Positions 47,470 to 55,518 of a stretch of DNA of 64,000 bases are shown piece by piece. The position numbers were made by a program, and so were the translations under genes. The notes under the pieces were generated by a model. It searched no databases. It was given only the letters and a program-made list of their open reading frames with translations, and had not been told where the DNA came from. The stretch's first letter is position 1, and the number at the start of each line of letters is the position of its first letter. The stretch is from Rhizobium laguerreae (GTDB taxonomy: Bacteria; Pseudomonadota; Alphaproteobacteria; Rhizobiales; Rhizobiaceae): NCBI RefSeq assembly GCF_002008165.1, contig NZ_MRDM01000029.1:434001-498000 (forward strand). The letters are read 5' to 3'.

Positions 47470-49085
47470 AAGAAGTCCCGACCCGAATTGAGCCCGCATT
47501 TTTCGAGGAAAGCATCCCATCCTCGATCTCCGATCTGGTTGTGGAGATTCAGGCGGCAGCTGCGAAGCTGGGCTACGGCCTGCACAACGACGCCGCCTTC
47601 GAGCTCTCTGACCTCGTGAGGGTGATGAACTGCTATTACTCGAACCTGATCGAAGGGCACAACACGCGTCCTAAGGACATCGAGCGAGCGCTCGCGGGCG
47701 TTGAAATTGAGGAGGCTACGCGCCCTCTGGTCTTGGAGGCAAAGGCGCATGTTGTCGTTCAGCGTGAAATTGACCGTTTGAGCCGGGATGGTGCGTTGCC
47801 ATCACCAACATCTTCCGAGTTCATCGCTTGGGTACATCGTCGCTTTTATGAGGAGATGCCGGAAGAATTCCGCTTCGTCGAAGGCCGTGATGGACCTAAG
47901 GTCGAGATCGTTCCCGGCGCCTTCAGATCAAAAAGCGAAGACGATGTCTCCGTCGGTCGGCACCAGCCGCCATCCTCCGCGTATGTCAAAGCGTTCATGG
48001 AACATTTTTCCAAGCGCTACGCAGTCGCGCAGGCCGGAGCTACCAACAAGATCATCGCCATCGCGGCGGCGCATCATCGTCTCAACTTCATCCACCCCTT
48101 CATGGACGGGAACGGCCGGGTGAGCCGGCTGATGTCGCACGCCATGGCTCAGGAAGCAGGTGTGGGCGGGAAAGGGCTGTGGTCCATATCGCGTGGCTTG
48201 GCCCGTGGCCTCAAAGACAAGACAGAATACAAAAGCATGATGGATCATGCCGACCAGCAGCGGATGAATGATAGAGATGGCCGAGGCAATCTTTCTGCAA
48301 AGGCACTTCAAGACTTTTGCGAATGGTTTTTGTCGGTGGCCCTTGATCAGATTCAGTTTTCCAATGCTGTCTTCTCTTTCGACAAGCTTGAAAGCCGTTA
48401 TCGCAAATTGATCGAAGATGTTATCGACGATAAGCGTGCCCCGGACATCATCTCGGCAGCCCTGAAACATGGCTCGATAGATCGCGGTGATATCGGCTTC
48501 ATCACGAAGTCGCCCGACCGCACAGCGCGAAACACATTGAAGGCCCTGCTCGATGGTGGCTTTCTGAAGTCCTCCTCACCGAAAACGCCCGTGCGGATAG
48601 CTTTCCCGCTTGATTACCGCGAGCGGCTATTCCCCAATCTTTTCACAGATGGGGAGATAGATGCGCCAAAGCCGCCTGTTCCGTCATTCATCACTCAGAC
48701 GCGCACGAAAGAGGCTGCCAGTCGGTCTTCCTTCAAGCCACCTTTCAATGAAGATGAGGAATTTCAAAAGCGCGTCAGCGGTATCACTGCCCTGCAGCAA
48801 TCGCTTGGCGCGAGAAGTACCTTAGGCAAAATAGCGGCCCAAGAACTCGCAACGACCGAACCTACGACGATAGATTGGCAATTTGTCGAGGACCGCGTGA
48901 TTTCTCAGAGCATTGGAGAGTACGGGCATTCTCGCGCGGAGGTCATCGAAGCGCTTTGCGAGTTCAGCCCTGGCGCAGTGTCACAGGAACAGAAGGATGA
49001 GATTGAAAAGCGCGTCTTTGCCGCCGCACCCGCGCTAGCGGCAAAATACAATAAACGCATCATGGACCGAAAGCCAAAACGCTAA
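47463..49085 (+). CDS. class II Fic-domain AMP-transferase with C-terminal wHTH
   Basis: 540 residues. The Fic active loop HPFMDGNGRVSR (His211) is complete, so transfer of AMP from ATP to a hydroxyl is expected. The inhibitory helix motif S/T-x3-E-G/N is at the N-terminus as SNLIEG (Ser60, Glu64), placing it in class II, self-inhibited until released. After the Fic core, RGDIGFITKSPDRTARNTLKALLDGGFLKSSS looks like a winged helix, common in bacterial Fic proteins that regulate their own gene. The C-terminal ~110 residues are unassigned. No antitoxin gene is adjacent, consistent with class II. Confidence 0.88.
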   Translation: MAEEVPTRIEPAFFEESIPSSISDLVVEIQAAAAKLGYGLHNDAAFELSDLVRVMNCYYSNLIEGHNTRPKDIERALAGVEIEEATRPLVLEAKAHVVVQREIDRLSRDGALPSPTSSEFIAWVHRRFYEEMPEEFRFVEGRDGPKVEIVPGAFRSKSEDDVSVGRHQPPSSAYVKAFMEHFSKRYAVAQAGATNKIIAIAAAHHRLNFIHPFMDGNGRVSRLMSHAMAQEAGVGGKGLWSISRGLARGLKDKTEYKSMMDHADQQRMNDRDGRGNLSAKALQDFCEWFLSVALDQIQFSNAVFSFDKLESRYRKLIEDVIDDKRAPDIISAALKHGSIDRGDIGFITKSPDRTARNTLKALLDGGFLKSSSPKTPVRIAFPLDYRERLFPNLFTDGEIDAPKPPVPSFITQTRTKEAASRSSFKPPFNEDEEFQKRVSGITALQQSLGARSTLGKIAAQELATTEPTTIDWQFVEDRVISQSIGEYGHSRAEVIEALCEFSPGAVSQEQKDEIEKRVFAAAPALAAKYNKRIMDRKPKR

Positions 49086-49104
49086 GATTGCTGGCCGTGC
49101 GCCG

Positions 49105-49266
49105 CGTTGAACCTCCGGTCATGCCTGCCGTCGAACTCCCTTTTCATAATGTCGGTCCTCGCCTCAAGGCCCTGCCCCATTCCACGGCGCTCCTGAAGCG
49201 AGTTTTTGCGGTCGGCGAGGCCGCCGTCCATGGTCTCGACACCACCCGCGAGATGGGGAAAGGCAT
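49105..49266. repeat. imperfect direct repeat, copy B (after fic)
   Basis: Runs from CGTTGAACCTC and GTCATGCCTGCCGTCGA to CACCCGCGAGATGGGGAAAGGCATT, matching copy A at 46868-47054. On the minus strand both copies keep a coding-like phrase (KNSLQER, GRHD), intact in B and broken by stops in A. This suggests a dispersed genome repeat with an old open frame rather than a live gene. Confidence 0.7.
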
Positions 49267-49396
49267 TTCGACGGGGAGCCGTTCCCATGGAGTGTACGAG
49301 GGAATGTTCCTTCAACTCAGCGTCGCGAGGATCAGCCCACCTTGCCAACGATACCCTTCCCGCTTTGGCTGAGAGCCCGGATGGGCTCCATGGACA

Positions 49397-49765
49397 TCAT
49401 GCCAATGCGTTGTTGATGGCCGCGATCAGCGCGGCTCCGGAAAATTGCTTCTGCAGATAAGTAACGCATCCCACCTTTTCCGCCTCCGCCTTCACGGCGC
49501 CGGATTCCAGCGCCGTGATGAAGATTACCGGAAGGACAGATCCTTCGGCCTTCAGCCTGCGTTGCAGATCAATGCCGGACATGCCACCGAGGTCGATATC
49601 AAGGACAAGGCAATCTATCGGCTTTTTCCGATCGCGAGCGAGAAAGTCCTCGGCGGACACATACTCCTCAGCCAGAAAACCATAGGCGTTGAGCAGCCGC
49701 CCGAGGCTGCGCCGCAGGCTTGCGTCATCATCGACGACAGCGACCGTGCGGCGAAGCTTCTCCAC
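49397..49765 (-). CDS. stand-alone response-regulator receiver domain
   Basis: 122 residues, one CheY-like receiver and no output domain. It starts at GTG 49765 after AGGAGGGGGC. Acidic pocket VVDDDAS, phospho-acceptor Asp in CLVLDIDLGG, switch Thr in FITALES and Lys in YLQKQFS are present. It belongs to the FixJ-like receiver family. It is the third gene after the kinase and FixJ-like regulator, 98 bases downstream, and could serve as a phosphate sink or an extra target of the same kinase. Confidence 0.85.
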   Translation of the reverse strand: MEKLRRTVAVVDDDASLRRSLGRLLNAYGFLAEEYVSAEDFLARDRKKPIDCLVLDIDLGGMSGIDLQRRLKAEGSVLPVIFITALESGAVKAEAEKVGCVTYLQKQFSGAALIAAINNALA

Positions 49766-49863
49766 CTCATGCCCCCTCCTCTTTCGAACACATAAGAGAT
49801 CGACGGTTCCTGGCCAGAGTAGGCCAGTTGGAGGTCGATTGATATTGTCCTAAGGGGAAGGAG

Positions 49864-50502
49864 TCACCTGTCACCCGCCGGCGATGCCGTATCCTGTTCG
49901 ATGAGGCCAATATTCGCCGCGATCGACACCGCCTCTGCCAGCGAGCGCACGCCAAGTTTTTCCATGACCTGATGTCGATGTACCTTCACCGTGCGCTCCG
50001 AGATGCCGAGCGCAAAAGCGATCTGCTTGTTGAGACGGCCGCGAATGAGGAACTGGAACACTTCAGCCTCGCGCGGACTAAGCCCCGCCACCAGGGCCTG
50101 CTGGGCTCGAAGGCGGTCGTGTCCGGCCCGCTGCCTTTCATATTGGATGAGAGCGCGATCGATCGCCTCCATCAATGCCGCTGTGTTCGAACTCTTCTCC
50201 AGAAAATCCTTGGCGCCCGCCTTCATCGCCTCGACGCTTGCCTTGATGTCTCCTTTTCCGGTCAGAAAGACGACCGGCAATAGCGGCGCCAGCTCGCGCA
50301 GCCGCCGTTGGATCTGCAGGCCGGACTGACCAGGCATCTGGAGGTCGAGAAGAACGCAGCCCGGTTCGCAAGCGGAAAGGCCGGCGAGAAACTGGTCTCC
50401 GGATTCATGAGCTTCTACCTTGAGGCCGTGTGCGGAAAGCAGCCTTGCGATCGCCGTCCGGTAGGATTTGTCGTCATCGACGATATGGACAATCGGTTTC
50501 AT
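49864..50502 (-). CDS. FixJ-type two-component response regulator (LuxR output)
   Basis: 212 residues. Receiver domain with HIVDDDKS, phospho-acceptor Asp in VLLDLQMPGQSG, LTGKGDI and a Lys in DFLEKSS. The LuxR-type helix-turn-helix follows (GLSPREAEVFQFLIRGRLNKQIAFALGISERTVKVHRHQVMEKLGVRS). Its ATG overlaps the kinase stop as ATGA. Likely activates the divergent sulfatase gene group (inference from position). Confidence 0.92.
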   Translation of the reverse strand: MKPIVHIVDDDKSYRTAIARLLSAHGLKVEAHESGDQFLAGLSACEPGCVLLDLQMPGQSGLQIQRRLRELAPLLPVVFLTGKGDIKASVEAMKAGAKDFLEKSSNTAALMEAIDRALIQYERQRAGHDRLRAQQALVAGLSPREAEVFQFLIRGRLNKQIAFALGISERTVKVHRHQVMEKLGVRSLAEAVSIAANIGLIEQDTASPAGDR

Positions 50503-52394
50503 CTCGATCGTTCCTCCCTGTGGGCGAGCGGCAGGGCCACGCGAAAGACTGCGCCTCCTTCGGGGCGGTTGTCGGCACGGATCGTCCCGCCATAGGTCTC
50601 GAGAATGGCGCGGGCTATGGAAAGCCCAAGCCCGGTACCCGCCTGCTTGGTTGTATAGAACGGCTCGAAGATGCGGATCAGCCTCTCTTCGGGAATGCCG
50701 TCTCCGGTGTCGGAGACCCGCAGCTCCGCCTTCTCGTTCGCCAGTCCAGTTGCGAAGCTAAGCGTTCTCCCGGTCGGGACCGCGTTCAGCATGGCATCCA
50801 TCCCGTTGGTCGCCAGGTTGAGAATAACCTGCTGCACGTGAACCTTGTCGGCACGTACCGGCAGCTCGCCCGGCGGCTGGGTTGAGGTCAGCTTAATTCC
50901 GCGCCGTTCCGCCTCGCCGTGAATGATGCGGATTGCGCTCGATGTCACATCGTTCAGATCGAACTCCTGCCAATCGATCTCGTCTCTTTTCTTGAGCAAT
51001 CCTCTCATCCGGCTGATGATATCGCCTGCGCGCTGATCGTCTTCCTGGATGTCGAGGAGAATCTGCTGGATCAGTTCGTGATCCGGGTTCTCGCTTCGCA
51101 GCAGCATCGAGGCTGCCTCGGCATTGTTTCTGATTGCCGAAAGAGGCTGATTCAGTTCGTGAGCGATGGACGAGGATAACGCACCGGCTGTCGCGGACTG
51201 ATTGAGATGAACGGCTTCCAGCAAATGAAGTTGCGCGCTGCGCTCGGCGTCGCGGCGCCGCCTCCGCTCGAGCAGCAGCACCGAGATGATGCCAGCTTGC
51301 GCCAGCAGGAGACCGCTCACCGCCGTCAATATGACCCAGTGTTCCTCCCAGAGACTCCTCTCCTTGTGCATCTGGATCGTGCCCGGCGGCAGATCCTGTT
51401 CGGCAAGCCCCCAGCGCTGAAGTTGTCGGGCATCGGCGACATAGGTCTGGGGCGCTTCGAGATCGGACACCGTCTTGCCGGCGATCGCATCGATGACCAG
51501 GTCGCCGACGGTGCGGCCTAGCGCATCGAATGTGACGGTATTGCCGCCGACGACGCCATGATCGATGTAGGTCTGGTAGGGTCCGTAGACAGGCGCGCTG
51601 GCGGTCGCTGCGATCTGCCTGATCGCGTCGCGCGGAATGAAGTTGCGCCCTGTCCGATCCTTGAAGACCGTCAATGCCAGGATGATGCTGTCGGGCGGCA
51701 CGCGGGATGCGCGTTCGACGAATTCGTCGATCGTCAGATCTTCCAGATAGGTGGTCGTATCAAAGGACTGGGAGAACTGTTTCAAATCCGCGCGGGCCGT
51801 CGTCAGCCAACTCCGGTCGAAGTCGGACGAGCCTCCGACGATGTAGAGGTGGCGGGCATCGGGCTGCAGGCTCCGGGCCATCTCGGCCGTCTTCAGAATG
51901 TTGAATGTCGAAAAGGCTCCGATCACGTCATCCGGCAAAGCGATTTTCTCGGCAGTGGCGGTGCCGAAACCGGCGGCGACGATTTTTGCGCCGGGAGCTA
52001 TCGTGCCGCGGTTCGCGACGATGAAGCTGGCGGATTCCCGGCCGACGGCCACGACCACGTCAGGGCGGCGTGCTGCGTATTTCTCGCCCAAATATTGGGC
52101 CATGCGCGCGATATGGTCGTTTTCCGGAAACCGCGAGAGATCAAGGAATTCGGAAAACAGATCGATCTTGCCGTTGGTCGCCTGCAGCAAACGGCTCCGC
52201 AACGCCTCACCGGCAGCGGTCGTCGCCGCGACCCTCTCGTCATAAGGATAGAGAACGAGGACGCGGGGAACCCGGTCGATCACGGCAATCGAGGGGTCGG
52301 AAGCTGCTGCCTGGCGAGGGCACACACCCAGGCCGGCCACCGCCAACAAAAAGGCAGTGCAGCATAACCGACCTGACCATTTGCCCAAGCCCAT
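50499..52394 (-). CDS. sensor histidine kinase with periplasmic binding-protein-like sensor domain
   Basis: 631 residues from ATG 52394 (GGGGGG upstream), which begins a signal sequence GLGKWSGRLCCTAFLLAVAGLG; upstream in-frame starts would bury it. Residues about 45-330 resemble ABC-type substrate-binding domains of the COG2984 kind (RVPRVLVLYPYDERVAATT, GAKIVAAGFGTA). One span follows (VILTAVSGLLLAQAGIISVLLL). Then the H-box SIAHELNQPLSAIRNNAE, N-box NLATNGMDAM and G-boxes SDTGDGIPEE and GTGLGLSIARAI. It senses an unknown small molecule in the periplasm and phosphorylates the FixJ-like partner. Confidence 0.88.
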   Translation of the reverse strand: MGLGKWSGRLCCTAFLLAVAGLGVCPRQAAASDPSIAVIDRVPRVLVLYPYDERVAATTAAGEALRSRLLQATNGKIDLFSEFLDLSRFPENDHIARMAQYLGEKYAARRPDVVVAVGRESASFIVANRGTIAPGAKIVAAGFGTATAEKIALPDDVIGAFSTFNILKTAEMARSLQPDARHLYIVGGSSDFDRSWLTTARADLKQFSQSFDTTTYLEDLTIDEFVERASRVPPDSIILALTVFKDRTGRNFIPRDAIRQIAATASAPVYGPYQTYIDHGVVGGNTVTFDALGRTVGDLVIDAIAGKTVSDLEAPQTYVADARQLQRWGLAEQDLPPGTIQMHKERSLWEEHWVILTAVSGLLLAQAGIISVLLLERRRRRDAERSAQLHLLEAVHLNQSATAGALSSSIAHELNQPLSAIRNNAEAASMLLRSENPDHELIQQILLDIQEDDQRAGDIISRMRGLLKKRDEIDWQEFDLNDVTSSAIRIIHGEAERRGIKLTSTQPPGELPVRADKVHVQQVILNLATNGMDAMLNAVPTGRTLSFATGLANEKAELRVSDTGDGIPEERLIRIFEPFYTTKQAGTGLGLSIARAILETYGGTIRADNRPEGGAVFRVALPLAHREERSR

Positions 52395-52693
52395 CAGCTT
52401 TCCCCCCAAAGCCGGGCGAACAATAACAGCTTCCCGCTGCGACGTCATCTGCCACAGCACTACTTTCGATTGCTTCCCGAGAGCGGGATTCCCCAAAGTA
52501 CAATATCGGGCGAAGGCCGTATTCGCTAAGGTCCAACGCGCCGGGGCAGATATGCGGTCGGCTTCGTAACCCGCCGGAGACAGCTACGGCAGGAACGTCA
52601 TTTTCAAAGCAGTCCGGTCGAGCACGCATGCGATCGCAGACCTTTGCCGCGAGCGACACCGTCATCGACCAAACTCCAACGGAGGGATTTGAC
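52395..52693. promoter_or_regulatory. divergent promoter between the kinase and sulfatase operons
   Basis: About 300 bases with no gene of their own (the longer kinase frame to 52496 is an upstream extension). It must drive the kinase operon leftward and the sulfatase operon rightward, and is the natural target of the FixJ-like regulator. A GGAGGG ribosome site precedes 52694. No clear palindrome stood out. Confidence 0.5.
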
Positions 52694-54364
52694 ATGAACG
52701 GCAGAATCCTTATCCGCTGCATCGGAGCCTTGGCTTCATCCACCATTCTGTGGTTGGCAGCCTTGCCCGTGCAAGCGCAGGACTCTCAGCGAAAACCCAA
52801 CATCCTGTTCATCGTTTCGGACGATACCGGCTACGGCGATCTCGGCCCCTATGGCGGGGGTGAAGGGCGCGGGATGCCGACCCCGAACATCGACAAGCTG
52901 GCCGACGAAGGCATGACCTTCTTTTCCTTCTACGCCCAGCCGAGCTGCACGCCCGGTCGCGCCGCCATGCAAACGGGACGCATTCCCAACCGCAGCGGCA
53001 TGACGACGGTCGCCTTTCAAGGCCAGGGCGGCGGATTGCCCGCGGCCGAATGGACGCTTGCATCCGTGCTGAAACGCGGTGGCTATCACACCTACTTCAC
53101 CGGCAAATGGCATCTCGGCGAAGCGGATTATGCTCTGCCGATTGCGCAAGGCTATGACGAGATGCGGTACACCGGCCTCTATCATCTGAATGCCTACACC
53201 TACGCGGACCCAACGTGGTTTCCGGACATGGACCCGAAGCTGCGTGAAATGTTCCAAAGGGTGACGAAGGGGGCGCTCTCCGGCAAGGCCGGTGGACCTG
53301 TCACCGAAGACTTCAAAGTCAACGGTCAATATGTCGATACGCCGGTTATCGACGGCAAGGAGGGCGTCGTCGGCATCCCCTACTTCGACAGCTATGTCGA
53401 AAAAGCAGCGCTGGAATTCCTCGACGCCGCCGCCAAGAAGCCCGACGAGCCATTCTACATCAATGTGAACTTCATGAAGGTGCACCAGCCAAACATGCCG
53501 GCGCCCGAATTCGAGCACAAGTCGCTGTCCAAGAGCAAGTATGCCGACTCGATTGTGGAGCTGGACACCCGTATTGGCCGGATCATGGACAAGCTGCGTG
53601 AAACGGGAATGGACCGGAATACACTGGTCTTCTACACCACCGATAATGGCGCTTGGCAGGATGTCTATCCGGACGCCGGGTACACCCCCTTGCGAGGCAC
53701 CAAGGGCACGTTGCGCGAGGGCGGCAATCGCGTCCCTGCGATCGCGGTCTGGCCGGGAAAGATCAAGCCTCGCACGTCGAACCATGACATCGTCGGCGGG
53801 CTCGATCTAATGGCGACTTTTGCCGCAGTCGGCGCGGTCCCTCTTCCGACAGAGGACCGCGAAAACAAGCCAATCATTTTCGATAGCTATGATATGTCGC
53901 CGATCCTCCTTGGCACGGGGAAATCGGAACGGAAATCCTGGTTCTACTTCACTGAAAATGAGCTGTCGCCAGGTGCTATTCGGGTCAATAACTACAAGTT
54001 TGCGTTCAATATTCGTGGCGACGACGGAGCGTCGACCGGCGGACTGGCGGTTGATTCAAACCTCGGTTGGAAGGGGCCGGACAAGTATGTCGCGACGGTT
54101 CCCCAGGTGTTCGACCTCTGGCAGGATCCGCAAGAGCGCTATGACATCTTCATGAACAACTTTGCGGAACGGACCTGGATGGGCGTTGTCATGGGCGAAG
54201 AGCTCCAGAAGATCATGGCGACCTACATGAAGTATCCTCCCCGAAAGATGCAGAGCGTCGGCTACACGGGTCCGATCACTCTCTCGAACTATGAACGCTT
54301 TCAATGGGTGCGGGATCAACTCGCCAAGGATGGCGTGACGCTCACCCTCCCGACCGGGAATTGA
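52694..54364 (+). CDS. periplasmic arylsulfatase-type sulfatase (formylglycine enzyme)
   Basis: 556 residues from ATG 52694 (GGAGGG seven bases upstream). Signal peptide NGRILIRCIGALASSTILWLAALPVQAQ. The sulfatase signature is Cys85-Thr-Pro-Gly-Arg in QPSCTPGRAAMQTGR; Cys85 is the residue converted to formylglycine. Metal ligands include Asp43/Asp44 in IVSDDTGYGD, TGKWHLG and YTTDNGAW. It cleaves a sulphate ester, or possibly another ester as some relatives do, in the periplasm. No maturase gene is in the window, so activation depends on one elsewhere. First gene of a four-gene unit. Confidence 0.9.
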   Translation: MNGRILIRCIGALASSTILWLAALPVQAQDSQRKPNILFIVSDDTGYGDLGPYGGGEGRGMPTPNIDKLADEGMTFFSFYAQPSCTPGRAAMQTGRIPNRSGMTTVAFQGQGGGLPAAEWTLASVLKRGGYHTYFTGKWHLGEADYALPIAQGYDEMRYTGLYHLNAYTYADPTWFPDMDPKLREMFQRVTKGALSGKAGGPVTEDFKVNGQYVDTPVIDGKEGVVGIPYFDSYVEKAALEFLDAAAKKPDEPFYINVNFMKVHQPNMPAPEFEHKSLSKSKYADSIVELDTRIGRIMDKLRETGMDRNTLVFYTTDNGAWQDVYPDAGYTPLRGTKGTLREGGNRVPAIAVWPGKIKPRTSNHDIVGGLDLMATFAAVGAVPLPTEDRENKPIIFDSYDMSPILLGTGKSERKSWFYFTENELSPGAIRVNNYKFAFNIRGDDGASTGGLAVDSNLGWKGPDKYVATVPQVFDLWQDPQERYDIFMNNFAERTWMGVVMGEELQKIMATYMKYPPRKMQSVGYTGPITLSNYERFQWVRDQLAKDGVTLTLPTGN

Positions 54365-54434
54365 CAAAGAGCGGCGGCTCTCGAGGCCGCCGCCCGTTCT
54401 TGTTTTCCCTGTTGCCAACCCTGGAGAATGACCA

Positions 54435-55445
54435 ATGTCTCTTGTCCGCTTGGCGCCGCGATTGATCTGCCTCATGATCATTGCGCTCGGTGCCGCACTG
54501 CTTCATGCCACTTCCCCATTCGCTCAAAGCGATCCTTTGCCCTCCTGGAACGATACAGCCTCGAAAGCTGCCATCGTCTCTTTCGTCGAAAAGGTTACCG
54601 GTCAGGGATCGCCCGACTTCGTCCCGGAAAACGAACGGATCGCGGTGTTCGATAATGACGGCACCTTGTGGGTGGAACATCCGATGTACACCCAGCTCGC
54701 CTTCGCCCTGGACCGCGTTAAGGCACTCGCTCCGCAGCATCCGGAATGGAAGGAAACCCAGCCGTTCAAGGCGGTGCTCGAAGGCGACATGAAGACGCTC
54801 GCCGCATCCGGCGAAAAGGGCCTGATGGAACTCATCATGACCACGCATGCGGGGATGACCAGCGGCGATTTCCAGAAGGTCGTGACCGATTGGCTTGCTT
54901 CAGCACGCGACCCGAAATTCAAGCGGCCATACACGGAGCTTGTCTACCAGCCGATGATCGAGCTTCTCGCCTATCTCCGCGCCAACGGATTCAAGACCTT
55001 CATCGTTTCAGGCGGAGGCATAGAGTTCATGCGACCGTGGGCTGAAAAAGTCTATGGCGTCCCGCCCGAGCAGGTGATTGGTTCGTCGATCAAGACCGAG
55101 TTCAGGATGCAGGACGACACACCGACCCTCTTTCGGCTCCCCGAAATCAATTTCATCGACGACAAGGCCGGCAAGCCCGTCGGGATCAACCAGCAGATCG
55201 GCAGGCGGCCGATTGCAGCCTTCGGCAATTCCGACGGAGATCTCGAAATGCTGCAATGGACGACCATGGCCGGCGGGCCTGCCAGGCTCGGCGTGCTGAT
55301 CCATCATACCGATGCCGAGCGCGAATACGCCTACGACCGCGAAACCGAATTCGGCCGCCTCGACAAGGCGCTCGATGCCGCCTCCATCGCCGGCTGGACC
55401 GTCGTCGACATGAAGGCCGACTGGAAGCAGGTGTTCAAGGACTAG
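54435..55445 (+). CDS. periplasmic HAD-superfamily phosphatase
   Basis: 336 residues with signal peptide (LVRLAPRLICLMIIALGAALLHA, cleavage near PFAQS). HAD motifs: nucleophile Asp73 and Asp75 in VFDNDGTLW, motif II FIVSGGG, and motif IV FGNSDGDLEM with its two metal-binding Asp. An insertion between motifs I and II forms the cap (from HPMYTQLAFALDRV onward). Removes phosphate from an unknown exported substrate. It follows the sulfatase gene by 70 bases. Confidence 0.88.
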   Translation: MSLVRLAPRLICLMIIALGAALLHATSPFAQSDPLPSWNDTASKAAIVSFVEKVTGQGSPDFVPENERIAVFDNDGTLWVEHPMYTQLAFALDRVKALAPQHPEWKETQPFKAVLEGDMKTLAASGEKGLMELIMTTHAGMTSGDFQKVVTDWLASARDPKFKRPYTELVYQPMIELLAYLRANGFKTFIVSGGGIEFMRPWAEKVYGVPPEQVIGSSIKTEFRMQDDTPTLFRLPEINFIDDKAGKPVGINQQIGRRPIAAFGNSDGDLEMLQWTTMAGGPARLGVLIHHTDAEREYAYDRETEFGRLDKALDAASIAGWTVVDMKADWKQVFKD

Positions 55446-55518
55446 GGGAATGCGCGGAGCGCCGGAGCCTTGCATGATGGCGCCGTGACCTTCTGGAGCG
55501 TCGACGGGGAGCGATTGA

